Assembly: GCA_009760885.1 (NCBI GenBank)
Contig: CM019692.1
Coordinates: 54,669,762 to 54,733,761, forward strand
Direction of reading: 5' to 3'
Source: Achatina immaculata
Lineage: Eukaryota > Mollusca > Gastropoda > Stylommatophora > Achatinidae
DNA length: 64,000 nt
Shown here: piece after piece, positions 33,957 through 46,721 of the stretch
Position numbering within the stretch: the first letter of the stretch is position 1
Layout of the letters: every line of letters begins with the position of its first letter
Made by a program: the position numbers and the translations under genes
Notes under the pieces: generated by a model
Seen by the model: only the letters and a program-made list of their open reading frames with translations
The model's database searches: none
What the model was told of the DNA's origin: nothing

Positions 33957-34399
33957 ATAAAGAGAAATTAGTCTCAAATCTTACACTGCACTTATTAACT
34001 GATATGTGAATAATGTAGTAGTTACATTTGTTAAGAAAAAGTATGCAAATGTTCAATATTGGGAACATCGATCTGACACATTTTTAAACAGAAAATAGCT
34101 ACATCTATAAATTTTTTAAATAAAGCACTTACAAGCTGTAATAATATTCCGAATTATGGACAGAAAAAGTTTAATAGTGAAATTATTTTCACTGTTCTTT
34201 TTAGTTTAGAAAGCAGGATTCTTATTCTTTGGAAACAAACAGTAATTCTGAGAAATCCTTTTGTAGAAACATTTAGCTATACATAATCAAAATATCTTAA
34301 GGATTATTTTATAACAACTCTTTTCTTCATGTGACTTGTCCTTTTCAGGACGTTGTTCTTACCACTGAATGCAGTACGATTTTGAGCAAAATCTCTAGC
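33957..34399. repeat. AT-rich repeat family segment, block 5
   Basis: Same as 8457-8897. It ends in CTCTAGCATCGC, an empty LTR site with one base change. Confidence 0.6.
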
Positions 34400-35390
34400 A
34401 TCGCATTGACATATTTAGATTTCCCTTGGTGTCCCGAGACTGCTTTTTGCGAAGTCGCCCCTTTTCTCTTTTGCCGGACTCTAAGCCTTCTACTATCAGC
34501 CTCTCCACACCACTATGTCTCTGAGTTGGTTGAAGTATCTCAGCTTTCTAACTTTTATTGTGTTTACGAGCCAGTTTTCTGCCACACCTAATCCCATCAG
34601 TATCTCTTTATTTGATTTTCTTTCTATCCATAATATTCTAGTGGGCTTCTATAATATTTCATTCTAAATACCGTTATTTTCTTTTCTAGTGATTTGATGT
34701 CTCGTATCCGTATGTTGCCAATGGGAATATGTAAGCTTTTAGTAAACGTAGCTGTGTTTTCTTGTTTGTGCCTTGTCATATGCTCTTCATCTGCGTTCTT
34801 TTCTGTAAAGCAACCACAAGTCTTTTTTTGATTTTCACTGTGCAGTGGCCATTGGTAGTGATGACTGAACCTAGATATTCCACTTTGTTTTTGTTTGTGT
34901 TTAAAACGAGTCTCCGAGCTTCGTCGTGTCTTTTGGTGAAGCGAATCAACTGTTTCAGTTCTTCTGAGCTGTTTGACAGAAATACAGTATAATAGGTGTA
35001 TCCAGTTTCTGGAATCTGGTGGCCCGCGATGTTGAAGGAGTGAAACCTAGTTTTCATTATGATGTTTTCGGCTTAGATGTCAAACAATTATGAAGAAAAG
35101 ACGCATCACTGTCTTACTCTCTCTAGTACGTGAAACAAACCCGATGCTTCGCCATCTACTATTACTGCTGCTTGCAGATCTTGGTACATTTTCACCATAA
35201 GATGTACCAGATGACTGAGAACACATGACACATGTTGTTCATAACAGACTAAAACTGTTGATGTTGTACACAGTCAAAAGCTTTAGAGTAGTCTATAAAA
35301 CTGATAATATAATATTCCTCGTGTGTAATGTATGATCCCTGTTGCTTCAAAAAGACTACTAAATACGAAATACAAAGATCTGATATGAAG
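34400..35390 (-). pseudogene. Antisense RTE-like LINE reverse transcriptase, block 5
   Basis: Fifth copy of the relic. NTNKNKVEYLGSVITTNG lies on the reverse strand at 34776-35057. Compared with the others, it lacks about 40 bp near 35300. Confidence 0.77.
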
Positions 35391-35423
35391 TTATAAGTAT
35401 GTATGGTTGTACGTATAATTTGC

Positions 35424-35513
<90 letters not shown>

Positions 35514-35872
35514 GTCTGTCTGTCTATCTGTCTGTCTGTCCGTCTGTCTGTCTATCTATCTGTCTGTCTGTGTCTGTCTGTCTATCCATTTATCTGTCTG
35601 TCTGCCTGCCTGCCTGCACGCCTGGCCAATTGCTTGCCTGTCTATCAGTCTGTCTCTCAGTCAGTCTGTCAATCTGTCTGCCTGCCTGCTTGACTGCCTG
35701 CCTGCCTGCCTGACTGCTTGCCTGTCTTACTGCCTGTCTCTCTGTCTGTCTGCATGCCTGCCTGCCTGCTTGCCTGTCTGTCTATCTGTCTATCTATCTG
35801 TCTATCTGGCTGTCTATCTGCCTGTCTCCGTCCGTCTGTCTGCCCGCCTGCCTGTCTGTCTGTGTGCTTAAT
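35424..35872. repeat. Compound TATC / TCTG / TGCC microsatellite
   Basis: Same order as 19540-19985 with a shorter TATC part. Confidence 0.95.
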
Positions 35873-36595
35873 AAATTCTGCATAGTTAAGATTTTAACTG
35901 TAATGGAACTTTTATTTTTCTTAATGTAACAACATTCGTAATAAATTTGTAAAAATAGCATATTATAAAAGCAATTAAATAGGTATAGAAAGGTATTTGT
36001 ATTTTTCTGTGCTATTTGTTTTCTTAATTACGAATATCATTATACAAATATTAAAGTTTCTCTTAGAGATAATGTTGAAAAATGTGTACAACTAATATTT
36101 GTTTCGTGTTAAATTTCACATTTATTATCGTTAGTTATATTTATACATATTTATTACACTTAGACATTAGAAACTCTCACTGAATGATTAAAGGAAGACT
36201 TCAAACCATTACAAAGATTTATTTGTTAATGAGAAATAAGTCAAATTTTGTTTTACAATTACTACGTGTTATTTTAGGTAATATAGCAGTTATGTTTGTT
36301 CGGAAAAGTAAGTAAATGTTCAATACTGCGGAATGTTAATCTGACACATTCTTTAAATAGAAAATGGCTACATCAGGATAACTTAACAACTTACTCTCTG
36401 CATTAATGTTTTGAAAAATGGTCAGAAAATGTGGATTAGTAAACTAAGTTTCCATATTCTTATAAAGCTTTTTTTCTTTTTTCTTTTGCTTTAGAAAGCA
36501 TGTAGAAAAATGTATTAGTTTGATGAAAATAACTTCAGATTTATTTTATAAATCTACTAAATAGGAAATATAAAGTTCTTTTATTAATTGCGTTA
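35873..36595. repeat. AT-rich repeat family unit, block 5
   Basis: Nearly the same as 19986-20753, but it continues into the GTAT tract where block 3 is fused to the LTR. Confidence 0.65.
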
Positions 36596-37445
36596 CGTAA
36601 GTACATGTGTATGTATATATGTATGCATGTATGTATGTTTGTGTATGTATATATATGTGTATGTATACATGTTTGTATATATGTGTATACGTATGTATAT
36701 ATGTTTGTCTGTATATATGCATATAAGTGTATGCGTATTTATCGATGTGTGATCTGTCTGTCCCTCTGTCTATATGTTGTCTGTCTGACAGTCTCTCTGT
36801 CTGCCTATCTGTCTGTCCATATATGTATTTGTTTCTCTGTTTAGTCCGTCTGTCTTTATGTCTTTCTACTATATGTCCCTTTATTTCACGTTTGCCGTTG
36901 TTTAATTACAGATTGAATACAAACACTTCTCTTATATGTTATAATGATAGTTTACCACTATCAAGACTTTTTTTGCTATATATATATATATTTGTTTTCC
37001 TACATATGTTTCCGTACATAACAATTTAAGTATTGTATTAGTGATACTTATAATGAAAATGATGAAATGTAAAAGTAACACTACGGGATGTTTATGATGT
37101 ACGATTTTTAAACAGCGTTCATAACTTAAATTTTGTTGGGGGGGGGGGGGATGAGGAAGGAGGTTGGGGGGGGGGGGGGAACAGAAACTTACCCACTGTA
37201 TTAATGTTTTGAAAAGCAGAAGAAAAATGTAAAAAGTTAAGGGCGGCACTGAAATTATTTATAAAACTAATGGAAGAAGGAATTCTTTTACGAAAACAAA
37301 ACGAATTTGTAGAAATAAAACAGTATATCTCTGACATAACTTTCAAAAACAGTTTATTTCAACACTGAAAATATATTAAATTTTATTTTTGAAAACTACA
37401 TAATTATTCAGTATTAAATACTGCTTGTAATCTGTCTATCAAACC
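36596..37445. repeat. GTAT/TCTG tract and AT-rich unit with G runs
   Basis: Paralogous to 28716-29530. The G runs are 13 (37138-37150) and 14 (37166-37179) bases long. The region carries no supported gene. Confidence 0.65.
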
Positions 37446-37746
<301 letters not shown>

Positions 37747-39540
37747 GTACTTCCGTCCGTCCATCTGTCTGTCTGTCTACTTGTTTGTCTATTCTTCCGT
37801 CTATCTTTCTGTTTGTCTGCTTTCTGTCTATTTCGTTCACCTTCCCTGTTTCTGAGTCACAGATATGATGCAACCATTTCACTTCTGCTTTCTTAAAACA
37901 TTTTACAAAGGATACTAGCAATTGTTGAGGATTTAATGGTTTGGAAATTAGATTATTATTTTGGAAAGTAATATATGTTCTCGTATGTGTTATTCTGTAA
38001 ATAATCTGAGTATTGAAGTAGTGATATTTGTAATGAAAATGAAGAAAAGTTACAAGTCGCACTACTGTCGAAAGAAATGGTTTAGCTGTCACTTTGAGAG
38101 TTCAGTGACAAAACTTGTTATGCTTGGTTGAGTATGTTGATCACGTTTCAGTGACTAATACGATCTTTGTCGAAGAACGGAAATTGTTAGTGTCAATAAG
38201 ACAGGTTTTAGCCTCGTTTTAGGGCTAAAAAATTCCGGGGGTTGGGGAATGGGGTTGCATATTATATAAGGTTTAAACAGACTAAGATTCTTAAGTCATG
38301 AGTCGACGCTGGAACTGAGTGGGAGACCCTAGTGTTGATGATGAAGGAGCTCTGTGGCATGACAGAATGTTTTCTTTCGTGCGACAGAGTTAACGTCCTT
38401 AGAGTAGTAAATAACGTGTGTGTGATTTGTTGTTTTGCTAAGACCTGTGATCTCATTTGACCCACTGATTCACGTGCTTAGATGTTGTAGTGTTTTATAT
38501 GCTGCAGTTTATATTTGTTACTAAAGAATTACTGAGTATATATTATCTTTTGTTGTACACGTGATTTGCAGCTTAGTGAGGCTAGAGTACATTTAGTATA
38601 CATAAACAGGAGAAGACATAAAGCCGAGAAAATATGCACAGCATTACAATTAAACTGAAGAGGACGAAAAGTATATACTCGTATATATATATACATACAC
38701 TTGTATATATACATACAAATATATATATCCGGAGGAAACTTAGAGAGTGGGGACCGGTTATGACTAATTGTTGGAAACCGGCTAGACAAAACAGGGCGTG
38801 AACCTAGTACGATGAGTACTGACTTTCTACTATGAGTCATGAATATGTTTACTGAACTTGACTAAAGAGCGTGAAGCAAATTATGCGTAATGAGTGGATA
38901 ACATGGTGTCCAAAAAAATGGATGCACCAGAGTAGGTGGAGATGTGTTAAACAACAGTTGTTACGTTTAGTAAATATCTTAATAACTTGGATTCATATTT
39001 TTTCACTGCTATATATGTTGTTGTCTATTATGCATGCACATTTTAAAACTATGTTTGCATGCTTGATGTAATGTTACTGATATTAATCATTTGATGTGAT
39101 ATCATATTCGCTGATGTTCATCACTTATTAAAAATATGATTTGATTTGTGTGTGTAATTACTTAGTGGAGTCGCTTATGTCGACTTAAGGGAGGGTATGA
39201 GAGTGGGAAGTGTTTAATGGACACAAAATAACCTGTGTTGACTGGAACATGAGATGGTATATGGAGTAATGGAGGAAAAGAATTGGAGGTGTCTCAAATA
39301 AGACACAGCTTCGGAAGAATAAGTTTCATTGATATAGAACGTATCGTACTACAGTACATTAAAATAAAACCAACAGGGGAAAAGAATAAGGACAATATGA
39401 CAGCACAATAAGATAACCCAGAAGCCCTACTGGGGGAAATAAACAAGGGAAGAGAGTGAGAGAAAGGGAAGGAGATACATTAAAGTGACATGGCCTTTCC
39501 AGAAGTTGTCCCTCTAACATAATATATACGGTCTTGCGCA
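37747..39540. other. Block 5 right end, then unrecognised sequence
   Basis: Homology to block 4 ends near 38028. After that nothing is recognised: short open frames have no motifs, and short TA and GTAT-like runs occur near 38690-38730. Confidence 0.4.
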
Positions 39541-39835
39541 GGCTGATTGGCGTCTTGCAGTGACACCTACAGACCTTTCGTGATGTCCCGAGGTCGTCCG
39601 TTTTCTCTTTTGACGGGCACTATGCCTTCTACTTTCAACATTTCCAAGCTCTTGTGTCTCTTGATGTGGTCGAAGTATCTCAGCTTTCTAATTTTTATGA
39701 TATTAAAGAGCCAATTTTCTGCGACACCTAATCCCTTCAACATCTGTTTATTTGATTTTCGTTCTCCGTATCCATGATATGCAAAGTGCACTTCTGTAAC
39801 ATTTCATTTCAAATGTAGTTATTCTCTTTTCTAGT
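39541..39835 (-). pseudogene. RTE-like LINE C-terminal fragment
   Basis: The reverse strand at 39567-39791 reads KIRKLRYFDHIKRHKSLEML and GIVPVKRENGRPRDITKGL, the conserved thumb/C-terminal region of the LINE protein. It is a distant relative of the antisense LINE in the blocks. Short and out of frame at its end. Confidence 0.75.
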
Positions 39836-40690
39836 GATTTGTTAAGTATTATTAAAGTAATAAATAACGCCAGACCCTTTCATATCCAGTTCACAGTACT
39901 ACCATTAATCTAAGAAGGGACCAAACTGTTATAAAGTATCAAAGCGTCGAAGTGAAAACACACCCCACCTCCCCAATTTAAGAAATACATCAGGAATCAT
40001 CTATTAAATGTAAAAGTTCAATAAATGTAAAACACACACAAATAGAGACAACATCAATTCTTATATATTTAAATAAATGAATGTTTGCGATATACTTTTT
40101 TTAAAAAAATAAAATATTATTGCTTTAAATTTTGTGAAAGAAAAACTACTTACCAACTGTATTAATGTTTCGAATTAAAGGAGAAAAATACTTATCAAAA
40201 CCAACATTACTGAACTGTTTATAAAGTTAAGGGAAAAACAAATTGCTTTTAGAAATCGTATAGAAATTGTGGAAGTAAAACATTATCACTCAGAAGTAAT
40301 TATGGAAAACAGTTTATTTGTCTACTAAAGATCTCTTAACCTTTTTTAAAAATAAAAGTCACGAATTATTGATTATTAAATACTGTTTGTTAAATTGCTA
40401 TCTGTCTGTCTGTCTGTTTGCCTACCTACATACCTACCTACCTACTTACTTCCTACATACCTACCTACCTACCTACCTACCTACTTACCTACTTACCTGC
40501 CTACATGTCTGTCTGTCCGTCTTCATATTTACGAGTATTTGTGAATAGATAAGATTTTAGCTGTAATGGAAAATCTAATTTTCTTAATGGTATATTATTG
40601 GTAATAAACTTGCACAAACAGCATATTACAAGAAGCATTCATAATACTTAGAAATGCTGCATATTCCTGTACTGTTGTTGCTTTTCTTTA
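39836..40690. repeat. AT-rich repeat family units with CTAC/TCTG microsatellite
   Basis: AT-rich family unit (ACTACTTACCAACTGTATTAA near 40145), a CTAC/TCTG microsatellite at 40395-40530, then the start of another unit (ATAAGATTTTAGCTGTAATGG near 40548). No gene is supported. Confidence 0.6.
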
Positions 40691-40699
40691 AATTCAATT

Positions 40700-43600
40700 T
40701 AGGAAATATACAAAAATATCCCAACAGAGAAGACAGCCAGTCATTATTCCCGGTAGGAAAAGGTGAAAAAAAAAGAAACACATACGGCTACAGACCTATC
40801 GGTCTCTTAAGCTGCTTAGGCAAAGTGATGGAAAGGACGGTCAACACTAGACTGATACAACACCTAGAAAAAAAATCAACTGATAAACAATGCACAGTCA
40901 GTATACAGGAAACATCACAGCACAGAAGATCAATTCATCTGCCTAAATCAAGAATGGAAGAAGGTCTCTTCCTGAAACTACTCAACAACAAGGTTGAATG
41001 AACAATGTTTTGGTGGATACAAGATTTCTTGAGATATAGAGCAGCCAGGGTCTAGATGAATGGAAAACTAAATCACAGAGTCCAAGCGTCCCTCAGGGAG
41101 GAGTCATTTCTCCCACTCTGTTCCTGATATACATTAATAACATCACAGACAGACTGCCCAGCTGCATTTCATGCTCCTTGCACGCTTTGCAAGCATATGA
41201 CTTCGCTTAGTGGAAAGTGCGGAAAAAAAAACAGCGGGCCATAGAATACATGAAACACTAAATACCATAGGAGACTGGGCCACAGAATACATGAAACACT
41301 AAATACCATAGGAGACTGGGCCACAAAATGGGAAGTGATGATAAACCCAATAACCACCTACTTCTTATTGTCCAACAAGACAGAAACCTTTAAACTAGAA
41401 ATACAAGGAAGGGAGCTTACACAGACAGAACAACCGACATACTTTTAAGTGAAACTGAACAAGAGGCTAACCTGGAAGCCACATCTGGTAAACACAGGAA
41501 ACAAAGGAATCAAAAAGTTAACTATGGTATAAAAAAGCTGGCAGGCGCAACCTGGGGAGCCAACAGTAACATACTAAAAAAAGCGTATGTCGGCACCATA
41601 AGGCCAACACTAGAATATGATTAGGCAGCTGGACCACAGCCTCCAACACAAACATCGCTCGCCTAACAAAAGTGTAGAACACAGGCCTGCGGCTGATCAC
41701 AGGAGGAATGAAGAGCACTGTGACAGTGAAGCTGGCGAAAGTACGCATGAATTGTACAGGATGAACCTATCAGACGGGAATCCCAAAGTGGACACGAATT
41801 AGTCAAATAGAATGTTGGAGGAATAGGTAGTGACGAAACAGAGGCTAGACAGAGATGAAAAGAGTGGGGGACGAAGGAACAGGACTCGAAGGGGGCGAGA
41901 CGTGAACGACAAAAACGACAATAAAAACAGACACGGACAGATAGAGGATGGAATGTAAAACTGATTTTTCTCATGTATTGGAAAGTGAAATGTGTTGATG
42001 ACAAAAGACAACATCAATGAATAAAAGTCACAAACTGTGAATCAAAAATAAAAAACGGGCTTAACTGAGAAGTGACTTATGAAATGTTTCTATCAGTTGG
42101 GCCTTTTAGTTCCTGAAGTGGCTTGAAGTGCGAATTGTGGTTACAACTATGATAACAAGAATTCGTTACAACGAATGCCACACACACGCAAACTCCACCC
42201 CCCCCCCCACCAATTCAGACGGTGACAAGCACTCCCATCACGGAGATGAAGAAATATACGCAAATTCAACCTCTTGAGGTCAGGGGTAAAAACAAAAACC
42301 TAATAAATCTACAAACAAAAGTTAATACGCCTGACAACCTACCCCGTGAACAAAAGAATTCAGGAGTTCACAAAACCCAGACTGAAAATAACCAGCTTCA
42401 ACCATCTGACAACACAGCTGCAACAACACTACAAAGACCTCCTTCCCACTTCTCATGAAGAAACTGAACCACTCCAAATTGTGGTGGAGCAGTCACTGTG
42501 AAAACATAACAGTCCTCACAGAGGTTCCTGGCACAAAGGACTGCATAAACAACTTTTCAGATGAAGACACTGACCCAGGAGCTGATTGACAGCAAATACA
42601 ACCCAGCTGAGTGGACTCATGTGTACACAGATGGGTCTGCATTAAAAAGTATTAAAAATGGAGGTGGGGGTGTTGACATAAGATACACAGATGGGAGACA
42701 AACCAAAAAGGCCTTCACAACGGGAAAGACTTCCTCCAACTACAGGGCAGAAACAACAGCCCTCCTCCAAGCCCTCAAGATACTTAAAACAGAAAACCAG
42801 CAGGCACCACACAAAATAGCCTTCTTCACAGACTGCAGGACACTTCTAGAATCATCAAAAAACAACAAACAATCCAAATGCAAACATACGGAAAATCACA
42901 ACAAAAATGAAGCGCTGTACACTATCAACAACTCTGGCCCTACAATGGGTATCATCCCACTGTGGAACTGCTGGAAGTGAAATACTTGACATTCTAGTCG
43001 AAGCTGGCAACAATAAAGATGAAACAAATCATCCAGTAAACCACCAAGAAGCGACAACTATAATCCGTAAACAGTACATATTTGACTGGAAGAAACAACT
43101 GAATTTCAGCAACGAACCAGATCCAATACAGCAACTACAAAGACATCAGCAAACCGTCCTCTTTCGCCTAAGGACAGGCTGCTGTAGACTACTGAGCCAC
43201 TTACATCGACACAACATGTCTCACACAGACGAGTGTCTATGCGGCAGTGGAGTCCTGACTCCAGAACATATCCTTCAAGGATGCCAAAACTATGCAGTCC
43301 TGAGGCTTGAGACCTGGCAGGAGGACACGAAGCTGGGGGAAGATCGTTGGGGCTACTATCAGGATCTAGGGAGGATTGTGGGCTTTGCCACGTCGACAGG
43401 GATCAGGATCTAGGGAGGATTGTGGGCTTTGCCACGTCGACAGGGATCAGGATCTAGGGAGGATTGTGGGCTTTGCCACGTCGACAGGGATCAGGATCTA
43501 GGGAGGATTGTGGGCTTTGCCACGTCGACAGGGATCAGGATCTAGGGAGGATTGTGGGCTTTGCCACGTCGACAGGGATCAGGATCTAGGGAGGATTGTG

Positions 43601-43830
43601 GGCTTTGCCACGTCGACAGGGATCAGGATCTAGGGAGGATTGTGGGCTTTGCCACGTCGACAGGGATCAGGATCTAGGGAGGATTGTGGGCTTTGCCACG
43701 TCGACAGGGATCAGGATCTAGGGAGGATTGTGGGCTTTGCCACGTCGACAGGGATCAGGATCTAGGGAGGATTGTGGGCTTTGCCACGTCGACAGGGATC
43801 AGGATCTGATGTAACCAACAACCTCGAAGG
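40700..43830 (+). pseudogene. Jockey-like LINE ORF2, degenerate
   Basis: Relic of a Jockey-group reverse transcriptase. It opens with YRPIGLLSCLGKVMERTVNT and RLIQHLEKKS (RT fingers, about 40785-40890), then decayed palm sequence. Next is KKLAGATWGANSNILKKAYV with GTIRPTLEY (about 41530-41620). From 42561 comes an RNase H domain: VYTDGSA (Asp), NYRAETTALLQALK (Glu) and FFTDCRTLLES (Asp). A frameshift near 42930 leads to ALQWVSSHCGTAGSEILDIL. The C-terminus has VLFRLRTGCCRLLSHLHRH and TPEHILQGC. About 400 bp of non-coding sequence (41810-42215) interrupt it. A 41-bp direct duplication lies at 41236-41317. Dead by many stops. Confidence 0.85.
43358..43807. repeat. 44-bp minisatellite, ten copies, at LINE 3' end
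   Basis: Ten nearly identical units of ATCAGGATCTAGGGAGGATT plus 24 more bases, covering the last codons (DLGRIVGFATSTGIRI) and stop of the Jockey-like ORF2. The 44-bp length is not a multiple of three, so only the first copy is in frame. Unit identity suggests recent expansion. A short unique 3' end follows. Confidence 0.96.
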
Positions 43831-43879
43831 CAGAAGAAATGGAGGAAATATCTTTATACAAAATATTGAAATTTTCTGA

Positions 43880-44235
43880 TAAATCTCTCTCTCTCTCTGA
43901 ACCTTAAGTGCCCAGGGCACATGGGGCTTCCGCAAGGGTTTTCCACAAATGCCTGTCCTTTGCCTTTTTTTCTGCTCTTGCCCAGGTGAGCCCTTATTGC
44001 TCAACATCCTCTCTATTGTTCTTCTCCATGTCTCTTTTGGTCTACCCTTACTTCTGTTCCCCTGTGGTGTCCATCTTAGTGCTGTTCTTGGTAGTGAGTT
44101 ATCAGTCATTCGGAGCACATGTCCCAACCATCGCTGGCGTCTTTCCTCAATAATTACTGTCAGTGGTCCTATTCTTTGCAGATCCCGGGTACCACACGGG
44201 TATTCTGATAAATATTTGCTGGAAATGATATAAAA
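43880..44235 (-). pseudogene. LINE reverse transcriptase C-terminal fragment
   Basis: The reverse strand reads RRQRWLGHVLRM-like sequence, then SLPRTALRWTPQGNRSKGRP and KETWRRTIE (43762-44127 frame), the usual end of an RTE/CR1-like LINE ORF2. It closes at an AG-rich (GA)n tail near 43886. Stops and a frameshift occur after the RRT motif. Confidence 0.8.
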
Positions 44236-44850
44236 CGAACATTCATTTCATAATGAGCTGTCTAAATAACACACTCATTATACTTAAAGATTAGGACAGG
44301 TTTCGTTATTAGGTCAACAGCAGTTAACATACATTTCTTAAAGAGAAATTAGTCCACTTTTGAATTACTCTGTATCTGGTATTTCATGTAGTGATTGATT
44401 GATTGATTGTTCTTTATTTCAAAAGGGTTAAGAATTGGGCACGCAGGCCCGTCTGACATTCTGCCCTTTATGAGTAGTTATATTCGTTCTGAAAAGTGTG
44501 TAAATGTATATTGCTACAGTATGACACTTAGACACTTTCTTTTAACAGAAACTGGCTACATCTACGTGTAAACATTCTGAAAATTAAACGGCTTACGGAC
44601 TGTGTTAATGTTTTGAAATATGGACGGGAAAAAAAGTTTATAAGTAAAGGTAATTTCATTACTTCATATAATATACCTTTCGCTTTAGAAAACGGATAAC
44701 GTTTTTTTGTGTGCGTGTGTGGAGAATGCATTAGCAGTTCTGAAGTCATTATACAGAACGATTTATCAGTATAATGAAAATATAGTTTTTTTTATATTTT
44801 AAAGATAACTCAATACGGAATATTAAGTTCTGTTATTAATTACCGCATGT
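44236..44850. repeat. AT-rich repeat family unit with inverted small repeat
   Basis: AT-rich unit (GGCTTACGGACTGTGTTAAT near 44588, CAATACGGAATATTAAGTTC near 44811). The small ATTC-tailed element is inserted in reverse at 44393-44470, with its TTGA-type tail to the left. Confidence 0.62.
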
Positions 44851-44904
44851 TTGAAAACAAGTATATGCTGTATTATGTATATATTTATTTACACATGTCT
44901 GATT

Positions 44905-44941
44905 ATCTACCTACCTACCTGTCTGTCTGTCTTTCTTTCTT

Positions 44942-44980
<39 letters not shown>

Positions 44981-45490
44981 GTTTGTCTATGTGCCTGCTT
45001 TCATGACTGTCTATTTCTGCAGGGTAACAGATATGATACGAGCATTTATTATTTTCGAAAATACCAGATTGGATAAATATCAACAGTTGGAAATCTAAAT
45101 GTGGTAAACGGTAGTTCTAATTTTGAATAATTACATAATAATCATTTTAATAGTGAAATTGTTATATTTGCTGTGAAAAGTTTTTTATTTAAGAGAAATT
45201 GCTGCATCTACATATTTTGTGAAATAAATTACTTACTCTCTGTAGCAGTATTTTCAAATATTGGAAGAAAAAGTTACTACAGATTTTAATGATATCATTT
45301 TCAGGATATTTATGACTTAATTTTCGTTATATATAAAACGGTTGAGAATTATTTAAAGACATAAAGTAATTCTAAGAATCATTTAGAAGAACAATTTATT
45401 TCTTTTACGAAAACATTGAAACCTTTATTCTTATAAAGTATGACATTTAAGGAATATTAAGTATTATAAACTGTAGCATAGTTTCTTGTA
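44905..45490. repeat. TCTG microsatellite and AT-rich unit
   Basis: CTAC/TCTG units at 44905-44990 followed by another AT-rich unit (ATTACTTACTCTCTGTAGCA near 45228). No gene. Confidence 0.6.
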
Positions 45491-46210
45491 AATTAGGATT
45501 GTATCATAATTATTGTTATTAATGTTCTTTTATTATTATTATTACTATTGACATATTTATTCTAGTTTAGTATTTTAATAAACTAAGGACTGTAATAGCT
45601 GGAGGTGGGGTGGAGGATACGCTATCCACTTCAATTAAATGCCTCCAAGGCGTGCGTCTCAAATAGCCTCTGACAGTCCAGGTCCAGCTCCTGGCCTTCT
45701 CGTGGCGGAATTGTTTAAACTGACAGGAGAAGGGGCGAAAGGCGAGTATCTGGCGCCTTATAACCGGACGCTTCGGGTAGATGAGACTCGTTAGTCTTGG
45801 TTGGTAGCTCATCTAGGAGAAGGAAGACTGATTTCAAACCCCCTGCTGCCTTGTAGGGTAGGGTCTGGCCAGAGTCAAAGGCTAGTGGAGCAAACTATAA
45901 AAAACCGGTGGAAGGCAAGGGGAAACCAACACTGTACATTCCCAAGAACAATCATGACAATCCACAATTCCTTGAATCATAACGACGTTAATGTGGGTTC
46001 CAGTGGAACCACCTCCACCGGTAGGGACTATCACGTGTGACAGGTGATACCAGATCGTCATCCAACTACTGTACGCAAAGAAAACAAAAGAAACACCACA
46101 GTAATTGTAACATGGAACATTAGAACATTAACAGAACTTGGAAAACTGGAAAACATCGAACAAGAAATGAAAAGAATGGAAATTAACATCCTTGGTTTAT
46201 GTGAAATGAG

Positions 46211-46696
46211 TCAGCCGCGCAGAGCTGCGCCGACCTGCACAGCGCGGGCGGTTGCTGTTGCGCAGGCCGACCGTTCTTTTGGCGAAAAAGCGCTCTCGAG
46301 TTCCGTGCGTGGGGAGACAGGCTTTCGCTCCCTTCCCGGACGGCGAGAGTTAAGGTGTTTCGATGCAGAAGCAAGTGGTTTGTCCGTCGAGCGAAGCATG
46401 TAAACGGCTAGCCAGCCAGGTTCGTGATAACGATGTAGTACGGTTTTGTCGACCGATGGTCTCGAAATTGGCCCATCTCTCGCAAAGAGTATCGGGTCTG
46501 CAGTATGTAACGTGTGTTGTTTGTGGGTGGCCAGGCTTTCTTTTCCGCTCGTTAGAGCAGAGAGAGCCGCCCCCGCCGGTTAAAGGAAATGAAACGCCGC
46601 CGGGGTCGAAAGGGATCCGCTCTGAGCAGAGCGCTGTCTCCCTTGCCCCGCGTCGGTCTGTCGGCAGATATCCGACAAAGGTTCGGTGAAGAAAGC
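46211..46696 (+). other. Probable rDNA 5' external transcribed spacer fragment
   Basis: About 486 bp of GC-rich sequence that directly precedes a perfect 18S 5' end and is unlike the AT-rich surroundings. By position it should be the 3' part of the 5' external transcribed spacer of pre-rRNA. The sequence itself is species-specific, so the call rests on adjacency. Open frames within it have no motif. Confidence 0.75.
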
Positions 46697-46721
46697 TATC
46701 TGGTTGATCCTGCCAGTAGTC
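46697..46721 (+). rRNA. 18S rRNA 5'-terminal fragment (25 nt)
   Basis: TATCTGGTTGATCCTGCCAG followed by TAGTC is the conserved first helix of eukaryotic small-subunit rRNA. Only the first 25 bases are present before the sequence switches to the retroelement. It is not a functional rRNA gene. Confidence 0.88.

Noticed and set aside
43358..43807. CRISPR array
   Set aside because: The 44-bp units are head to tail with no spacers, in an animal LINE context.
46697..46721. A functional 18S rRNA gene or rDNA unit
   Set aside because: Only the first 25 bases of 18S are present before the sequence changes to a retroelement, and the whole lies inside a target duplication in a LINE.
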